Position numbers and translations under genes: made by a program. From assembly GCA_945910005.1 (NCBI GenBank), contig OX246743.1:40913461-40977460 (forward strand): a stretch of DNA of 64,000 nucleotides, written 5' to 3'. How positions within the stretch are numbered: position 1 is the stretch's first letter; each line of letters starts with the position of its first letter. Under the pieces are notes generated by a model, which was not told where the DNA came from, made no database searches, and was given only the letters and a program-made list of their open reading frames with translations. Source of the DNA: Isoperla grammatica (taxonomy: Eukaryota > Arthropoda > Insecta > Plecoptera > Perlodidae). Shown here in pieces: positions 1-12,423 of the stretch.

Positions 1-368
1 ACCGTGCTGCTACAGCCTTGGTTTTGTAATTCATTATACACCTCATATTCATACTTACACTTTTAAAAAGTGACACATTTCAAAATTGCACTTTAGGTGC
101 AAACCATCCATAATTTGCATTACTGGTTATGTATGATTAAACCCTCCATAATTTGCATTACTGGTTATGTATGATTAAATCATACATAACCAGTAATGCA
201 AATTATGGATGGTTTGCACCTTAAAGTGAAATTTTGAAATTTGTGACACTTTATAACAGTGTAAGTATGAATATGATGTGTATGATGTAGGTATGAGTTA
301 TTCGTACATCATGGTTTGGTGTACACAATAATTTATAATGACTTAGAAAGCCAAGGCTGTAGCACGGT
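1..368. mobile_element. Foldback (MITE-like) element at left window edge
   Basis: The whole stretch folds back on itself. The left end reads ACCGTGCT then, after an extra GCT, ACAGCCTTGG; the right end (348-368) is the reverse complement of ACCGTGCTACAGCCTTGG. The arms pair almost continuously, and the centre is near 175. A ~40-bp segment beginning CCATAATTTGCATTACTGG is tandemly doubled in the left arm. No coding capacity is seen. The left boundary may lie outside the window, so no target-site duplication could be checked. A non-autonomous DNA transposon is the likely class. Confidence 0.7.
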
Positions 369-1346
369 TATGTAATTTACAATGTGATGTAGTGTATCGT
401 AAGAAGTAAGATGCACGTTAAAAGTATGAATTACGTTTATGTGAGGTTTGAGAAGCAGAGCTTATTACATTTATACATCTTGCTTTTATCACCTACTATT
501 TGCATCATGACTTAAGATTTAGATGCAAGCATAATGTCCGCATCATACTTGCTTCATACACTTTACCTCAAAACATTATGCACTTGTGAATACAGTGGAA
601 CAATTTTTTTAATTTCACATGTAGGTTCAAATAATCCATAATTTCAAATAAGTATACCCTATGTGTGATGGGTTAGCAGATCATACATATTTCAGGTATA
701 TGGCATCATACTTTTCATCATACATTGTATAATCCAGTGTGTTGCATCTTGATCTTTTTGTAAACTTTCATTAATTACATCGTGATCTAAGATTCATACA
801 TCATGTCCTCATCATACTTGTTGCGTACACTTGACTACGTACTTACAACATTACACACATAAATACAGTTGAACAAATTTGAAAATTTTACTTTTGGCAA
901 GGCAGATTGTCAATATTATTTTACATCCATGTTGACCGATCATTTGGGAATTGTGAACGTCATCATATTTATAAACAAAGTGTTTCATGCAATATAGCCA
1001 AAAAATATTAACCTTCCCAAATTCTTCTTACTGGTACCTACCTACTGATGATGAGCCAATGTAAATGTAAAATGTAATATTGGTACTGCCTTGTCCAAAA
1101 CACTTTTCATTTTTGTTTAACATTGTACAAGACCCCTTTAAAGCGGCTGTCTGTAGGTCATGTCATACAAATTTGGATCAGACTAACTAAACTAACCCCC
1201 TCCCCTTAAATGATGTCACAAAAATTAAATGCCCCCACACACAAACCAAAATGATAGTGGAAAACAGAAAAGTGTAACAGAGCAATATTTGAAAAGTCAA
1301 TATACATTTTCTGAATAAAATAGGTAAACACAAAACATAGCCTCCT
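369..1346. other. AT-rich non-coding DNA with a diverged tandem duplication
   Basis: No exon-like reading frame is seen. About 480-620 and 770-895 resemble each other: both carry CATCATACTTG followed by a run ending ATACAGT(G/T)GAACAA. This suggests an old tandem duplication of roughly 290 bp. Confidence 0.4.
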
Positions 1347-1349
1347 CCC

Positions 1350-1380
<31 letters not shown>

Positions 1381-1386
1381 ACACAC
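1347..1386. repeat. Poly-C run followed by (AC)n microsatellite
   Basis: About 20 consecutive C residues run directly into about ten AC dinucleotides. This is a compound simple repeat. It creates a spurious glycine/valine-cysteine frame on the minus strand. Confidence 0.95.
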
Positions 1387-1390
1387 TCAA

Positions 1391-2810
1391 ATCATGGATG
1401 TGGTTTATGGACGGTCGTTAAGGTTCGCTCTTCACAAGTTTGCCTTAATTATTATGTCATGGTTGTGTTGCACATTCATGTTTGTATGTGCTAGGGCCGC
1501 TCGTTCCCATCCAAAGGCTAATGTTATATGGATAATGGATATTTATTGTTGCTGTTTAACGTTCAAAGCAAATCACTTTACTAATCCTTGATTATGAGCA
1601 GCTGACTTGTTGAGAGGCTCACGGGCTTGAATATCTTGTCCGTGCCTCCGTGTCTCTTGTCGCCTAACAACGTCGGAACAGTTCTTACGATGCTCGTCGC
1701 TGAACAAGTATGAATTACATTTACTGTTGTCCGTGTGAACGCAAATATATTCCTACTTGCATTCATAGCGTTCTTAAACGTTAACTGGCGGAAATAATTT
1801 TTATTGCTCTACAACCAGTAAATTCAGGGATTTCTACATGCCCTAATAGAATTTGCGTTGCATCCGTTTATTTTGACTTGCCATCAAGGGAAGCTGGATT
1901 AGCGCCCATATGGAATAGAACCCAAATCTTTTCGAAACGAACTTGACCGAAGACCAAACCAAAGTTTTTTTTATGGCTTGTGTCTATATTTCTTGTGATG
2001 ACCATTACAAATTAGGGTAGTTCTAATACATCTGCTAATATTTTATATCCCTACCTTCAGCTGTTGACATAATAATGAACCCACCGAACCCCCCTACGAC
2101 TCATCAGCTAACGTGACAGTAAACGCCCCACTATATGATGCATAAGCGGATGTTTTCGGTTTGGCGATGTCCGGTTTTCATAAATTTGGCTTCTATTGTG
2201 TTTGCCGCAGTTCCACACTCCTGCCAACAACACTAGACTGGAAGGGTACAATTGGATTTGGTGGAGATGGGGGAAGTTTCCAAAATGTCTTTATTATGAA
2301 TTTGTATTTTCATATAAGTACATCTAGAAGCTCGTACTGGAATAAGATTGGTGCACTACAATAAATGAAACATTGTCTGTAATAAAAAAAATTGTATCCC
2401 TGCCTACCAAATTATTTTTTTACCCTAGCCGACGCTGAAGGAGCTACGACTGGTGGAAAGGTATGTGCATGCAATGAAATTAGTGAGATTTTTTTTAAAT
2501 AGCCGTTCCTGGCGGCGGCCTCACATTAGACACCAGCGGTGGGTTGCCCCCTAAGGGGTGTAACATCCCAACCAACCAAATTCAGAGCTTTGGCATATAA
2601 ATATTTAGTTGTTACTCTTTTAGTGCACACTGCCATTTCCAATCAGATACGCTAGCCGCGTCGAGTGAATTTTCAAAACTAGGATTAAGCGTAGCACGGC
2701 GGCAGGCAAGTGGCCGTGCATGGCACACCCTATGGTAGGCGCCATGACCGGAGCTTAGCTGTTAGCCAGGCGGACCTCTGTCCACAGGATTTTCAATTTT
2801 AAAAAAGTTA
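1391..2810. other. Non-coding DNA, no gene seen
   Basis: Only short frames without codon bias or splice structure occur. Around 2500-2800 the composition becomes more GC-rich and resembles relic repeat sequence, but I cannot assign it to a family. Confidence 0.4.
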
Positions 2811-2812
2811 TG

Positions 2813-2911
2813 GTCGGTGCACAATAGCACGGGAATCCGCTTCCCGTTAACGTTGCCGGGCAATGTTAATTTATGGTGAACGTTGTCGTTCCCGGGCTAT
2901 TGTGCACCGAC
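2813..2911. mobile_element. Short inverted-repeat element (~100 bp)
   Basis: The arms GTCGGTGCACAATAGC and its reverse complement GCTATTGTGCACCGAC flank a GC-rich loop, giving a ~100-bp hairpin. It is probably a very short MITE. No clear target-site duplication was identified. Confidence 0.55.
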
Positions 2912-3319
2912 ACTTATAATCAGTATTTCTGTTTTATTTTGCTGGGACAAGTTTAGGGTGTATGTAGTCTGTTTTCATTTGTAATTTCCATGTTTTCTGT
3001 ACTCGTAAATTATGTATATGTGCAAGAACTAAATAAAAAACACTGCTACTGTTAATCTTTCGTTATTTTACAACTGCCACCTGGCGGGCGTGTAGACTAT
3101 TCGTCCGCCGCCCTATGTCCTGTATACGTGTGTGTGTGTGTATGACGCGTCGCGTCTCTTGTTAAAGTGTTAAGAAAATAATGATGACGGTTTTCCCATT
3201 GGCAATTCCTAGTCTTTACAAAAATCATGTTCATGTTTGCCTTGCATTAACGGTTAGCCGAGGAAACATGTTTTAATGTTCAACGAGCTATCTTAATACA
3301 ACAAGCTATCCCATACATT

Positions 3320-3450
3320 GAGAGCAGTTTGTTATCTACCAGTGTAAGCACTGCTACTTCCATCGTGTGGCTAGCGTACGCTTTATCGTCGTCGCTTCGA
3401 ATGTTTGAGGTCGGAGGTTCGAGACCCATTACACCTACTCTTTTTTTTTC
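3320..3450 (+). ncRNA. tRNA-like Pol III module, type 1 (first of five copies)
   Basis: A perfect internal B box, GGTTCGAGACC, lies at 3416-3426 and is followed by a T-run (3440s) that could terminate Pol III. The equivalent B boxes are at 4905, 6383, 7868 and 9339. In copies 2-5 an A-box-like TGGCGTACGTAG sits ~31 nt upstream (for example 4862-4873), which is normal tRNA spacing. In copies 2 and 3, GTGTGG upstream can pair with CCACAC just after the B box. The cloverleaf is imperfect, so a tRNA-derived SINE head is likelier than a functional tRNA. Transcription is inferred, not shown. Confidence 0.5.
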
Positions 3451-3814
3451 ACCATATTCACACACATTTATAACAATACATCAACGTGCATGGACACGGT
3501 ATATTTTTAAACGATCAAACAGCTCGTTATTTCCACAAACGATTGACGGTTTCGCGATCAACCAATCAATCAATACGATCTGATGATAAAAACTCCGAAA
3601 ATTGAAAAAAAAATTGAAGGCGTTTTTTTCTAAATTTTCGGAGTTTTTTTTATCTTCAGATCGTATTCTTGGTTGTTTTCATATCCAATAAGACCCTCTG
3701 TTCGTAAATCCATCTACGTTAGGTGTTAGAATTACAATATAAGAATGAATCGCGATACATACATGCATTCTTTGAGAGCAGTACAATATGTACCAGTCTA
3801 AGCGCTCCAACTTC

Positions 3815-3905
3815 CATCGAGTGGTGTGGCGTAGGCAGTAGCGACGCCGACTAGTGTTTTCGCGGTCCGGGGTTCGAGACCCGATACCGGCAAACTTTTT
3901 TTCTT
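3815..3905 (+). ncRNA. tRNA-like Pol III module, type 2 (first of four copies)
   Basis: An A-box-like TGGCGTAGGCAG at 3827-3838 and a perfect B box GGTTCGAGACC at 3871-3881 are ~32 nt apart, followed by a T-run at ~3896. The D stem pairs perfectly (GCGT with ACGC), and three T-stem pairs form. The acceptor stem pairs only partly. Copies have B boxes at 5349 and 6834; the fourth, at 8311, has a changed first base (AGTTCGAGACC). It is in the same orientation as the type-1 module, ~450 bp downstream of it. A tRNA-derived SINE head or a tRNA pseudogene is the best reading. Confidence 0.5.
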
Positions 3906-6900
3906 CCATATTCAGAGCAGAATATTTGAGAAGGGTTTACTAAGGGGAAATTTATTTTTCAAGCGCTCGCAGCTAAAAAACGGGTGGTCCAAATTTGTTT
4001 TTTTATTTTTTTTATTTTTTTTGCGTTAATTATCTAGACATTCTGAAAACGAAAATATGCTGGGGGTCATACTAACAGAGATACAGGCGCCCAAAATTTC
4101 AAATTTTGTCTCAGAAGAGCACAATCGGCGAAAAATGAAATTTTTGATTTTTTTAATTTTTTTAAAAATACGAAACATATCAAGAGAGCGATGAATAAGA
4201 AGGAACTGACAACCAAAAAATTGTATCTTAAACCGTTTACCCGTAAAAAAATAAAAACCTCAACAAATCTACTATTTTGGTTACCTGAAGTTGGCGTCGC
4301 CTCACCACGACCTGTGTAAACCGACGCTACCGACGCTCATACTACGTCACCAAGGATTCTTACTGACCTTAAGTTCGACGCTACGACTAACTAGGTACCA
4401 CCGTTCCTCCACAATCGGTACCGAAAGTGGAACTTGACGAGAAAACCTTTGAAATTTCGGCGACGCCTGACGTCGTTCACAACCAACATAGGCACACGTT
4501 GATTTTTTTCAAAGTAGAAAATTATCAGTTCTACCTTGAGTATTAACTTCAAGATCTCCCAAGTAAACAATATAGCTGTAAAAAATTAAAAACTCAAAAA
4601 CGCAGTGTATTTTAGCACGTTTTTGACACTGCGAAGCGTCACGGATTAAAGGGTTAAGACAATAATGATTAGAGTTTCTCCATTGGACATTCTTACTCTA
4701 TACATAAAACATGTTAATGTTTGCCTTGCATTAACGGTTAGCCGAGGAAACATGTTTTAATGTTGGCGTGTAGACGAGCTATCTGCACAACAAGATATGC
4801 CATACATTGAGAGCAGTGTGTTATATACCAGTGTAAGCAATGGGTTTTCTATCAGGTGGTGTGGCGTACGTAGAACGTCAGCGCTTCGAGTGCTTAAGGT
4901 CTGGGGTTCGAGACCCGTTCCACACACTCTTTTTTTCTCACCATATTCACACATTTATATCAATACATCAACGTGAATGAACACGGTTTACTTTTTAACC
5001 GTCAAACGGCTCGTTGTTTCCACAAACGATTTACGGTTTCGCGATAATCAATCAATACGAATTGATGATAAAAACTCCGAAAATTGAAAAAAAAATTGAA
5101 TGCGTTTTTTCTCAAATTTCGGAGTTTTTTTATCTTCAGATCGTATTCTTGGATGTTTTTAAATCCAATGAGACCCTTTGTTCGTAAATCCATTTATGTT
5201 AGGTGTTAGAATTACAATAAGAATGAATCGCGATACATACATGCATTCTTTGAGAGCAGTACAATATGTACCAGTCTAAGCGCTCCAACTTCCATCGAGT
5301 GGTGTGGCGTAGGCAGTAGCGACGCCGACTAGTGTTTTCGCGGTCCGGGGTTCGAGACCCGATACCGGCAAACTTTTTTTCTTCCATATTCAGAGCAGAA
5401 TATTTGAGAAGGGTTTACTAAGGGGAAATTTATTTTTCAAGCGCTCGCAGCTAAAAAACGGGTGGTCCAAATTTGTTTTTTTATTTTTTTTATTTTTTTT
5501 GCGTTAATTATCTAGACATTCTGAAAACGAAAATATGCTGGGGGTCATACTAACAGAGATACAGGCGCCCAAAATTTCAAATTTTGTCTCAGAAGAGCAC
5601 AATCGGAGAAAAATGAAATTTTTGATTTTTTTAATTTTTTTAAAAATACGAAACATATCAAGAGAGCGATGAATAAGAAGGAACTGACAACCAAAAAATT
5701 GTATCTTAAACCGTTTACCCGTAAAAAAATAAAAACCTCAACAAATCTACTATTTTGGTTACCTGAAGTTGGCGTCGCCTCACCACGACCTGTGTAAACC
5801 GACGCTACCGACGCTCATACTACGTCACCAAGGATTCTTACTGACCTTAAGTTCGACGCTACGACTAACTAGGTACCACCGTTCCTCCACAATCGGTACC
5901 GAAAGTGGAACTTGACGAGAAAACCTTTGAAATTTCGGCGACGCCTGACGTCGTTCACAACCAACATAGGCACACGTTGATTTTTTTCAAAGTAGAAAAT
6001 TATCAGTTCTACCTTGAGTATTAACTTCAAGATCTCCCAAGTAAACAATATAGCTGTAAAAAATTAAAAACTCAAAAACGCAGTGTATTTTAGCACGTTT
6101 TTGACACTGCGTAGCGTCACGGATTAAAGGGTTAAGACAATAATGATTAGAGTTTCTCCATTGGACATTCTTACTCTATACATAAAACATGTTAATGTTT
6201 GCCTTGCATTAACGGTTAGCCGAGGAAACATGTTTTAATGTTGGCGTGTAGACGAGCTATCTGCACAACAAGATATGCCATACATTGAGAGCAGTGTGTT
6301 ATATACCAGTGTAAGCAATGGGTTTTCTATCAGGTGGTGTGGCGTACGTAGAACGTCAGCGCTTCGAGTGCTTAAGGTCTGGGGTTCGAGACCCGTTCCA
6401 CACACTCTTTTTTTCTCACCATATTCACACATTTATATCAATACATCAACGTGAATGAACACGGTTTACTTTTTAACCGTCAAACGGCTCGTTGTTTCCA
6501 CAAACGATTTACGGTTTCGCGATCAACCAATCAATCAATACGAATTGATGATAAAAACTCCGAAAATTGAAAAAAAAATTGAATGCGTTTTTTTCTCAAA
6601 TTTCGGAGTTTTTTTATCTTCAGATCGTATTCTTGGATATTTTTAAATCCAATGAGACCCTTTGTTCGTAAATCCATTTATGTTAGGTGTTAGAATTACA
6701 ATAAGAATGAATCGCGATACATATATGCTTTCATTGAGAGCAGTACAATATGTACCAGTCTAAGCGCTCCATCCTTCCATCGAGTGGTGTGGCGTAGGCA
6801 GTAGCGACGCCGACTAGAGTTTTCGCGGTCCGGGGTTCGAGACCCGATACCGGCTAACTTTTTTTCTTCCATATTCAGAGCAGAATATTTGAGAAGGGTT

Positions 6901-9480
6901 TACTAAGGGGAAATTTATTTTTCAAGCGCTCGTAGCTAAAAAACGGGTGGTCCAGATTTGTTTTTTTATTTTTTTTATTTTTTTTGCGTTAATTATCTAG
7001 ACATCCTGAAAACGAAAATATGCTGGGGGTCATACTAACAGAGATACAGGCGCCCAAAATTTCAAATTTTGTTTCAGAAGAGCACAATCGGAGAAAAATG
7101 AAATTTTTGATTTTTTTGATTTTTTTAAAAATACGAAACATATCAAGAAAGCGATGAATAAGAAGGAACTGACAACCAAAAAATTCTATCTTAAACCGTT
7201 TACCCGTAAAAAAATAAAAACCTCAAAAAATCTACTATTTTGGTTACCTGAAGTAAGCGTCGCCTCACCACGACCTGTGTAAACCGACGCTACCGACGCT
7301 CATACTACGTCACCAAGAATTCTTACTGACCTTAAGTTCGACGCTACGACTAACTAGGTACCACCGTTCCTCCACAATCGGTACCGAAAGTGGAACTTGA
7401 CGAGAAAACCTTTGAAATTTCGGCGACGCCTGACGTCGTTCACAACCAACATAGGCACACGTTGATTTTTTTCAAAGTAGAAAATTATCAGTTCTACCTT
7501 GAGTATTAACTTCAAGATCACCCAAGTAAACAATATAGCTGTAAAAAATTAAAAACTCAAAAACGCAGTGTATTTTAGCACGTTTTTGACACTGCGTAGC
7601 GTCACGGATTAAAGGGTTAAGACAATAATGATTAGAGTTTCTCCATTGGACATTCTTACTCTATACATGAAACATGTTAATGTTTGCCTTGCATTAACGG
7701 TTAGCCGAGGAAACATGCTTTAATGTTGGCGTGTAGACGAGCTATCTGCACAACAAGATATGCCATACATTGAGAGCAGTGTGTTATATACCAGTGTAAG
7801 CATTGGGATTTCCATCAGGTGGTGTGGCGTACGTAGAACGTCAGCGCTTCGAGTGCTTAAGGTCTGGGGTTCGAGACCCGTTACACACACTCTTTTTTTT
7901 CTCCACACATTTATATCAATACATCAACGTGAATGAACACGGTTTACTTTTTAGCCGTCAAACGGCTCGTTGTTTCCACAAACGATTTACGGTTTCGCGA
8001 TCAACCAATCAATCAATACGAAATGATGATAAAAACTCCGAAAATTGAAAAAAAATTGAAGGCGTTTTTTTCTCAAATTTCGGAGTTTTTTTTTATCTTC
8101 AGATCGTGTTCTTAGATGTTTTTAAATCCAATGAGACCCTCTGTTCGTAAATCCATCTATGTTAGGTGTAAGAATTACAATAATAATGAATCGAGATACA
8201 TACATGCATTCATTCAGAGCAGTACAATATGTACCAGTCTAAGCGCTCCATCTTCCATGGAGTGGTGTGGCGTAGGCAGTAGCGACGCCGACTAGTGTTT
8301 TCGCGTCCGGAGTTCGAGACCCGTTACCGGCAAACTTTTTTTCTTCCATATTCAGAGCAGAATATTTGAGAAGGGTTTACTAAGGGGAAATTTATTTTTC
8401 AAGCGCTCGTAGCTAAAAAACGGGTGGTCCAAATTTGTTTTTTTATTTTTTTTTATTTTTTTTGCGTTAATTATCTAGACATCCTGAAAACGAAAATATG
8501 CTGGGGGTCATACTAACAGAGATACAGGCGCCCAAAATTTCAAATTTTGTCTCAGAAGAGCACAATCGGAGAAAAATGAAATTTTTGATTTTTTTTAAAA
8601 TACGAAACATATCAAGAGAGCGATGAATAAGAAGGAACTGACAACCAAAAAATTCTATCTTAAACCGTTTACCCGTAAAAAAATAAAAACCTCAAAAAAT
8701 CTACTATTTTGGTTACCTGAAGTTGGCGTCGCCTCACCACGACCTGTGCAAACCTACGCTACCGACGCTCATACTACGTCACCAAGGATTCTTACTGACC
8801 TTAAGTTCGACGCTACGACTAACTAGGTACCACCGTTCCTCCACAATCGGTACCGAAAGTGGAACTTGACAAGAAAATCGTTGAAATTTCGGCGACGCCT
8901 GACGTCGTTCACAACAAACATAGCGAGACAATGATTTTTTTCAAAGTAGACCACTTTCAGATCTACCTTGGTAATTAACTTTAAGATCGCAACAATTAAC
9001 AATATAGCCGTAAAGAATATAATTCTAAAAAACAGAGTATATTTGAGCACGTCTTTGACGACGCGTAGCGTCTCTTGTTAAAGGGTTAAGAAAATAATGA
9101 TTAGAGTTTCTCCATTGCACATTCTTACTCTATACACGAAACATGTTAATGTTTGCCTTGCATTAACGGTTAGCCGAGGAAACATGCTTTAATGTTGGCG
9201 TGTAGACGAGCTATCTGAATACAACAAGATATGCCATACATTGAGAGCAGTGTGTTATATACCAGTGTAAGCAATGGGATTTCCATCAGGTGGTGTGGCG
9301 TACGTAGAACGTCGGCGCTTTGAGTGCTTGAGGTCTGGGGTTCGAGACCCGTTACACACACTCTTTTTTTCACCATATTCACACATTTATATTAATACAT
9401 CAACGACAACGTGCATGGACACGGTTTATTTTTTAACGATCAGGCGGCTCGTTGTTTCCACAAACGATTTACTTTTTCGG

Positions 9481-10790
9481 GATCACGTGATCAAGATCTA
9501 TCAAATGCAATTTTAAAACGACAATGGGTTGAAACTGGATTTTTGAACTTAGATAAAAAACGGCTTCAATTTTTGATTCAATTTTCGGAGTTTTTATCAT
9601 CAGTTTGTATTCTTGGCGACTTTGTGAATCCAGAGAGACCATCAGTTCGTAAATCCATCCATATTTGGAGTTACGATTACAAAAAGAATAAATCGAGTAG
9701 AATATTAATTATTTTTTTACAAGCGAATGGTTTGTTTCCGCAAAAAAACCGTTTACAGTTTTGCATTCACGGGGTCCAGATCTAGTGAATTAGATTTTAA
9801 AAAGACACAGTTTGGATTTTTAGGTAGCCTAGCGTGAGTGTGCAGGCGCTCGCGTGACGTAAGCGCCGCGGTTAGTTCTGATTTTTGCCACCGCAGCGCT
9901 GACGGCAGTTTACGTGTGTAAAAAAACGTCGACGAGCGACATAGATCATACCTCGAGAATGGCCAGAGACCGACTGAAGCATAGCGCGGCCCGCCCGACT
10001 CCCGAGTCCCGACCCGACCCGACTGCTGCTCGATCACGCGGTGCTCGCGCGGACCAATGGGCTCTCATTGGCAAGTCGGGCCATTTGTTGCAAAAGGGCC
10101 TCAGAATTTTTTTGCTATTTTCGGAGTTTTTATCTTTAGAGTTTAGATCGTATTCTTGGGTACTTTTGAATCCAGAGAGACCATCAGTTCGTAAATCCGT
10201 CAATATTTGGAGTTACGTAGTTGAATATTCATTATTTATTGTTCTAGACAAATGGTACGTTTCCGCCAAAAACGCTTTACTGTTTCGCGATCACGTGATC
10301 AAAATCTATCTAATGCGATTTTAAAAAGACAAGGTATTGATTTTGGGACTTAGAAAAAAAACGGCTTCAATTTGTTTTTCATTTTCGGAGTTTTTTCATC
10401 AGATCGTATTCCTGGATATTTTTTAGATCCAATGAGACCCTCTGTTCGTAAATCCATGTATATTTGGTGTTACAATTACAATAACAATAATCGGGTAGAA
10501 TATTCATCATATTTTGTTTACAGACAAACGTTACGTTTCCTCCAAAAACAGTTGTCGGTTTCGCAATCACGTGATCAAGAACTATCGAATTAGATTTAAA
10601 AAATACAAGGTGTGGATTTTGGATCTTGGGACTTAGAAAACAAACGTCTTGAAATATTATTTAAATTTTCTAAGTTTTTATTATCAGATCGTATTTTGGG
10701 TATTTTTTAATCCAAAGAGACTTTTAGTTTTTAAATCCATCGATATTTGGACCTACAATTACAATAAGGAAGTTTTACAATAAGAAAGTA
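9481..10790 (+). repeat. Decayed derivatives of the 1.48-kb array
   Basis: The block TTCGGAGTTTTTATC...CGTATTCTTGG...CCAGAGAGACC...TCGTAAATCCATC, which in the main array follows the hairpin, recurs near 9585, 10110, 10385 and 10675 without the tRNA-like modules. A GC-rich insert occupies about 9830-10070. The copies are much more diverged than those in the main array. Frames here are short and not conserved. Confidence 0.7.
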
Positions 10791-12252
10791 TTATTGTCCC
10801 CCCCCCCCCACTCATTTTCTTCCATTGCCATCCATCTTCATTGTCACACGTCACACATTGTATCTTACTTCATGCGTTCGCTATAGAGTGTGGTTCTAAA
10901 GAGGATCGAACACAGAACCACGCAGATGCATTCATGCTTTTCTATATCCTAAATAAACGTCTAATAAATGTGTGAATAAAGTGGGGAAAACAAAGCGAGG
11001 GGGGGGGGGGTGGGGTGGGTCTCGAACCCCTGCTAACTGTGTGATGTGGAGTGGATACTATTGCAGTGATCAAGGCCGCCGAGTCGCTTTAGAAGGCGTT
11101 TGTGGTGAATAAAACAAAACAGAATCGCTAGACAACATTTTCAAATTTTTGGCTAACATTCGTAAATTTTCAGTGACATGGATTAGGAAAAGAAAAAAAA
11201 AATATACAAAGCGGGGCATTTTAAGGTACAAGTATTTAGTGGTGTTATGCCGTTCTATTTCTATCTGTATAAGAAAGTTAATCAGTGGTGTAAAAAGGGC
11301 GAGTTTATCTAACGTGATAACATCGCGTTGAAACCTCAGTGTTCATTGTGCTTTGATAACTGAACAGAGATTGGGTTATAATTATTATTATTTGGTGTTT
11401 TATGACGTATTCGACGACTAGGTCACATATCGTCGGGGGGGGGGGGGGGGATTGGATGATAGGGACAAGTAGGACGTGAATTTGAGTAAAAGGGCAAGGG
11501 GAGGACGTGGACTGCCTTTCGTCTGGCTTCTCGAGCTGTCCGGCTAGGGTGACCCTACCAGAAGCATACGCTTCCTTCGGCAAAGCACGCAAACCTGCCC
11601 ACCAAGATTCAGTACTTAGGCGTCCCTGGGCATGTACAGATTGCAGAGGGACCACAGACTATCACAATGAGGTCTACTTCTCTGTATGTAATAAGTAATA
11701 ACCACATAGAAGTTCATAAGTTGGGCCTCCCACAATCTCAACACATTTGACAACCTAAATAAATATTAAGTAAATATTGTAAGTAAGTAAATAATTAAAT
11801 AAAAGTAAATGTAAGTAAATATTAAGGGCCGACCTCACCAAGATCAACTTAGTTCAGTTGAACGACACTAACACCAACTTTTTTAAAAGGGGAATTTGAA
11901 CCCCCCCCCCCCCCCCCCCCCCGGCGGGCAACGGGGGAAACTTAACGCTAGCCCTCATATTAAAATTACATTTTTTTTTAGCAATCGTGTGTGCTTCGTC
12001 GTAATCATGGTCGTAATAGTGCTTGATATTGTAGGCCTACTCGAAAAGTCTACCCCTTCGTTAGTGATCGGAGCGATCTACAATTAGAGAGATATACAAT
12101 TATTATTGTATTGTTGTGTGTCTAGTACATATATAGGCCTACTCGTTTCAAACTGGTGCTAATTCATGTTTTGTCAGTAGACCCTATCAATCTTTTTCTT
12201 TAGCAGGTGTGAGTAAAATATACCCAGAACAGGCACAGAGTTGACATGCAAC
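10791..12252. other. Non-coding DNA with poly-C/poly-G tracts and a B-box relic
   Basis: Homopolymer tracts occur near 10798-10809 (C), 11000-11012 (G), 11437-11450 (G) and 11900-11922 (C). A minus-strand B-box sequence (GGGGTTCGAGACCC) lies at about 11018-11031, suggesting a SINE fragment on that strand. The stretch 11500-11660 looks like an unclassified repeat relic. No gene is seen. Confidence 0.45.
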
Positions 12253-12423
12253 TAAAGGCCCATCCACAATGAAAATTAACAGTTGCAGTAACAGCAACAG
12301 TAAGGGTTTAACCAATCCTATTGGCTGATGTAAGCCCATTGTTGCTCATCGTCAATAGGGTTGGTTAAAACCTTTCTGTTACTGTTACTGTTACTGTTAG
12401 TTTTCATTGAGGATGGGCCTTTA
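12253..12423. mobile_element. 171-bp MITE upstream of the large unknown gene
   Basis: The terminal inverted repeats TAAAGGCCCATCC and GGATGGGCCTTTA close a 171-bp element. Beyond them the arms continue to pair (AATGAAAAT/CTAACAG region and the ACTGTTACTGTTA tracts). It sits ~40 bp upstream of the acceptor of the exon that carries the start codon of the next gene. Confidence 0.7.

Larger units (their letters stand above)
3166..9480 (+). repeat. Tandem array of a ~1.48-kb unit, four full copies plus a partial fifth
   Basis: An anchor (ATGAATAAGAAGGAACTGAC) recurs at 4191, 5669, 7154 and 8623, so the period is about 1,469-1,485 bp. The first-module B box recurs at 3416, 4905, 6383, 7868 and 9339 with the same spacing. 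Copies 2 and 3 are nearly identical; copies 1, 4 and 5 are more diverged. Each unit has, in order: a conserved lead-in (GCATTAACGGTTAGCCGAGG), a tRNA-like module with B box and T-run, a hairpin built on AACTCCGAAAATT, a second tRNA-like module with T-run, then a ~700-bp AT-rich body that ends in a conserved GACGCTACGACTAACTAGG block. No protein frame is conserved between copies. This is a local satellite or composite-repeat expansion. Confidence 0.9.

Noticed and set aside
3815..3905. Functional tRNA gene
   Set aside because: A and B boxes and the D stem are good, but the acceptor stem and T stem pair only partly, so I call it tRNA-like.
3280..9382. Recurring ~60-aa frames such as TGLEPQTLSTRSADVLRTPH and GIGSRTPDRENTSRR
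   Set aside because: They are antisense readings of the tRNA-like modules in the tandem array, not conserved as protein between copies.
3166..9480. CRISPR-like array
   Set aside because: Repeat units are ~1.48 kb with AT-rich bodies and eukaryotic Pol III-type boxes. There are no short direct repeats with unique spacers, and the DNA is eukaryotic.
11500..11700. Coding exon in the plus-strand frame near 11507
   Set aside because: The sequence has the look of a repeat relic, with no splice context and no recognised domain.
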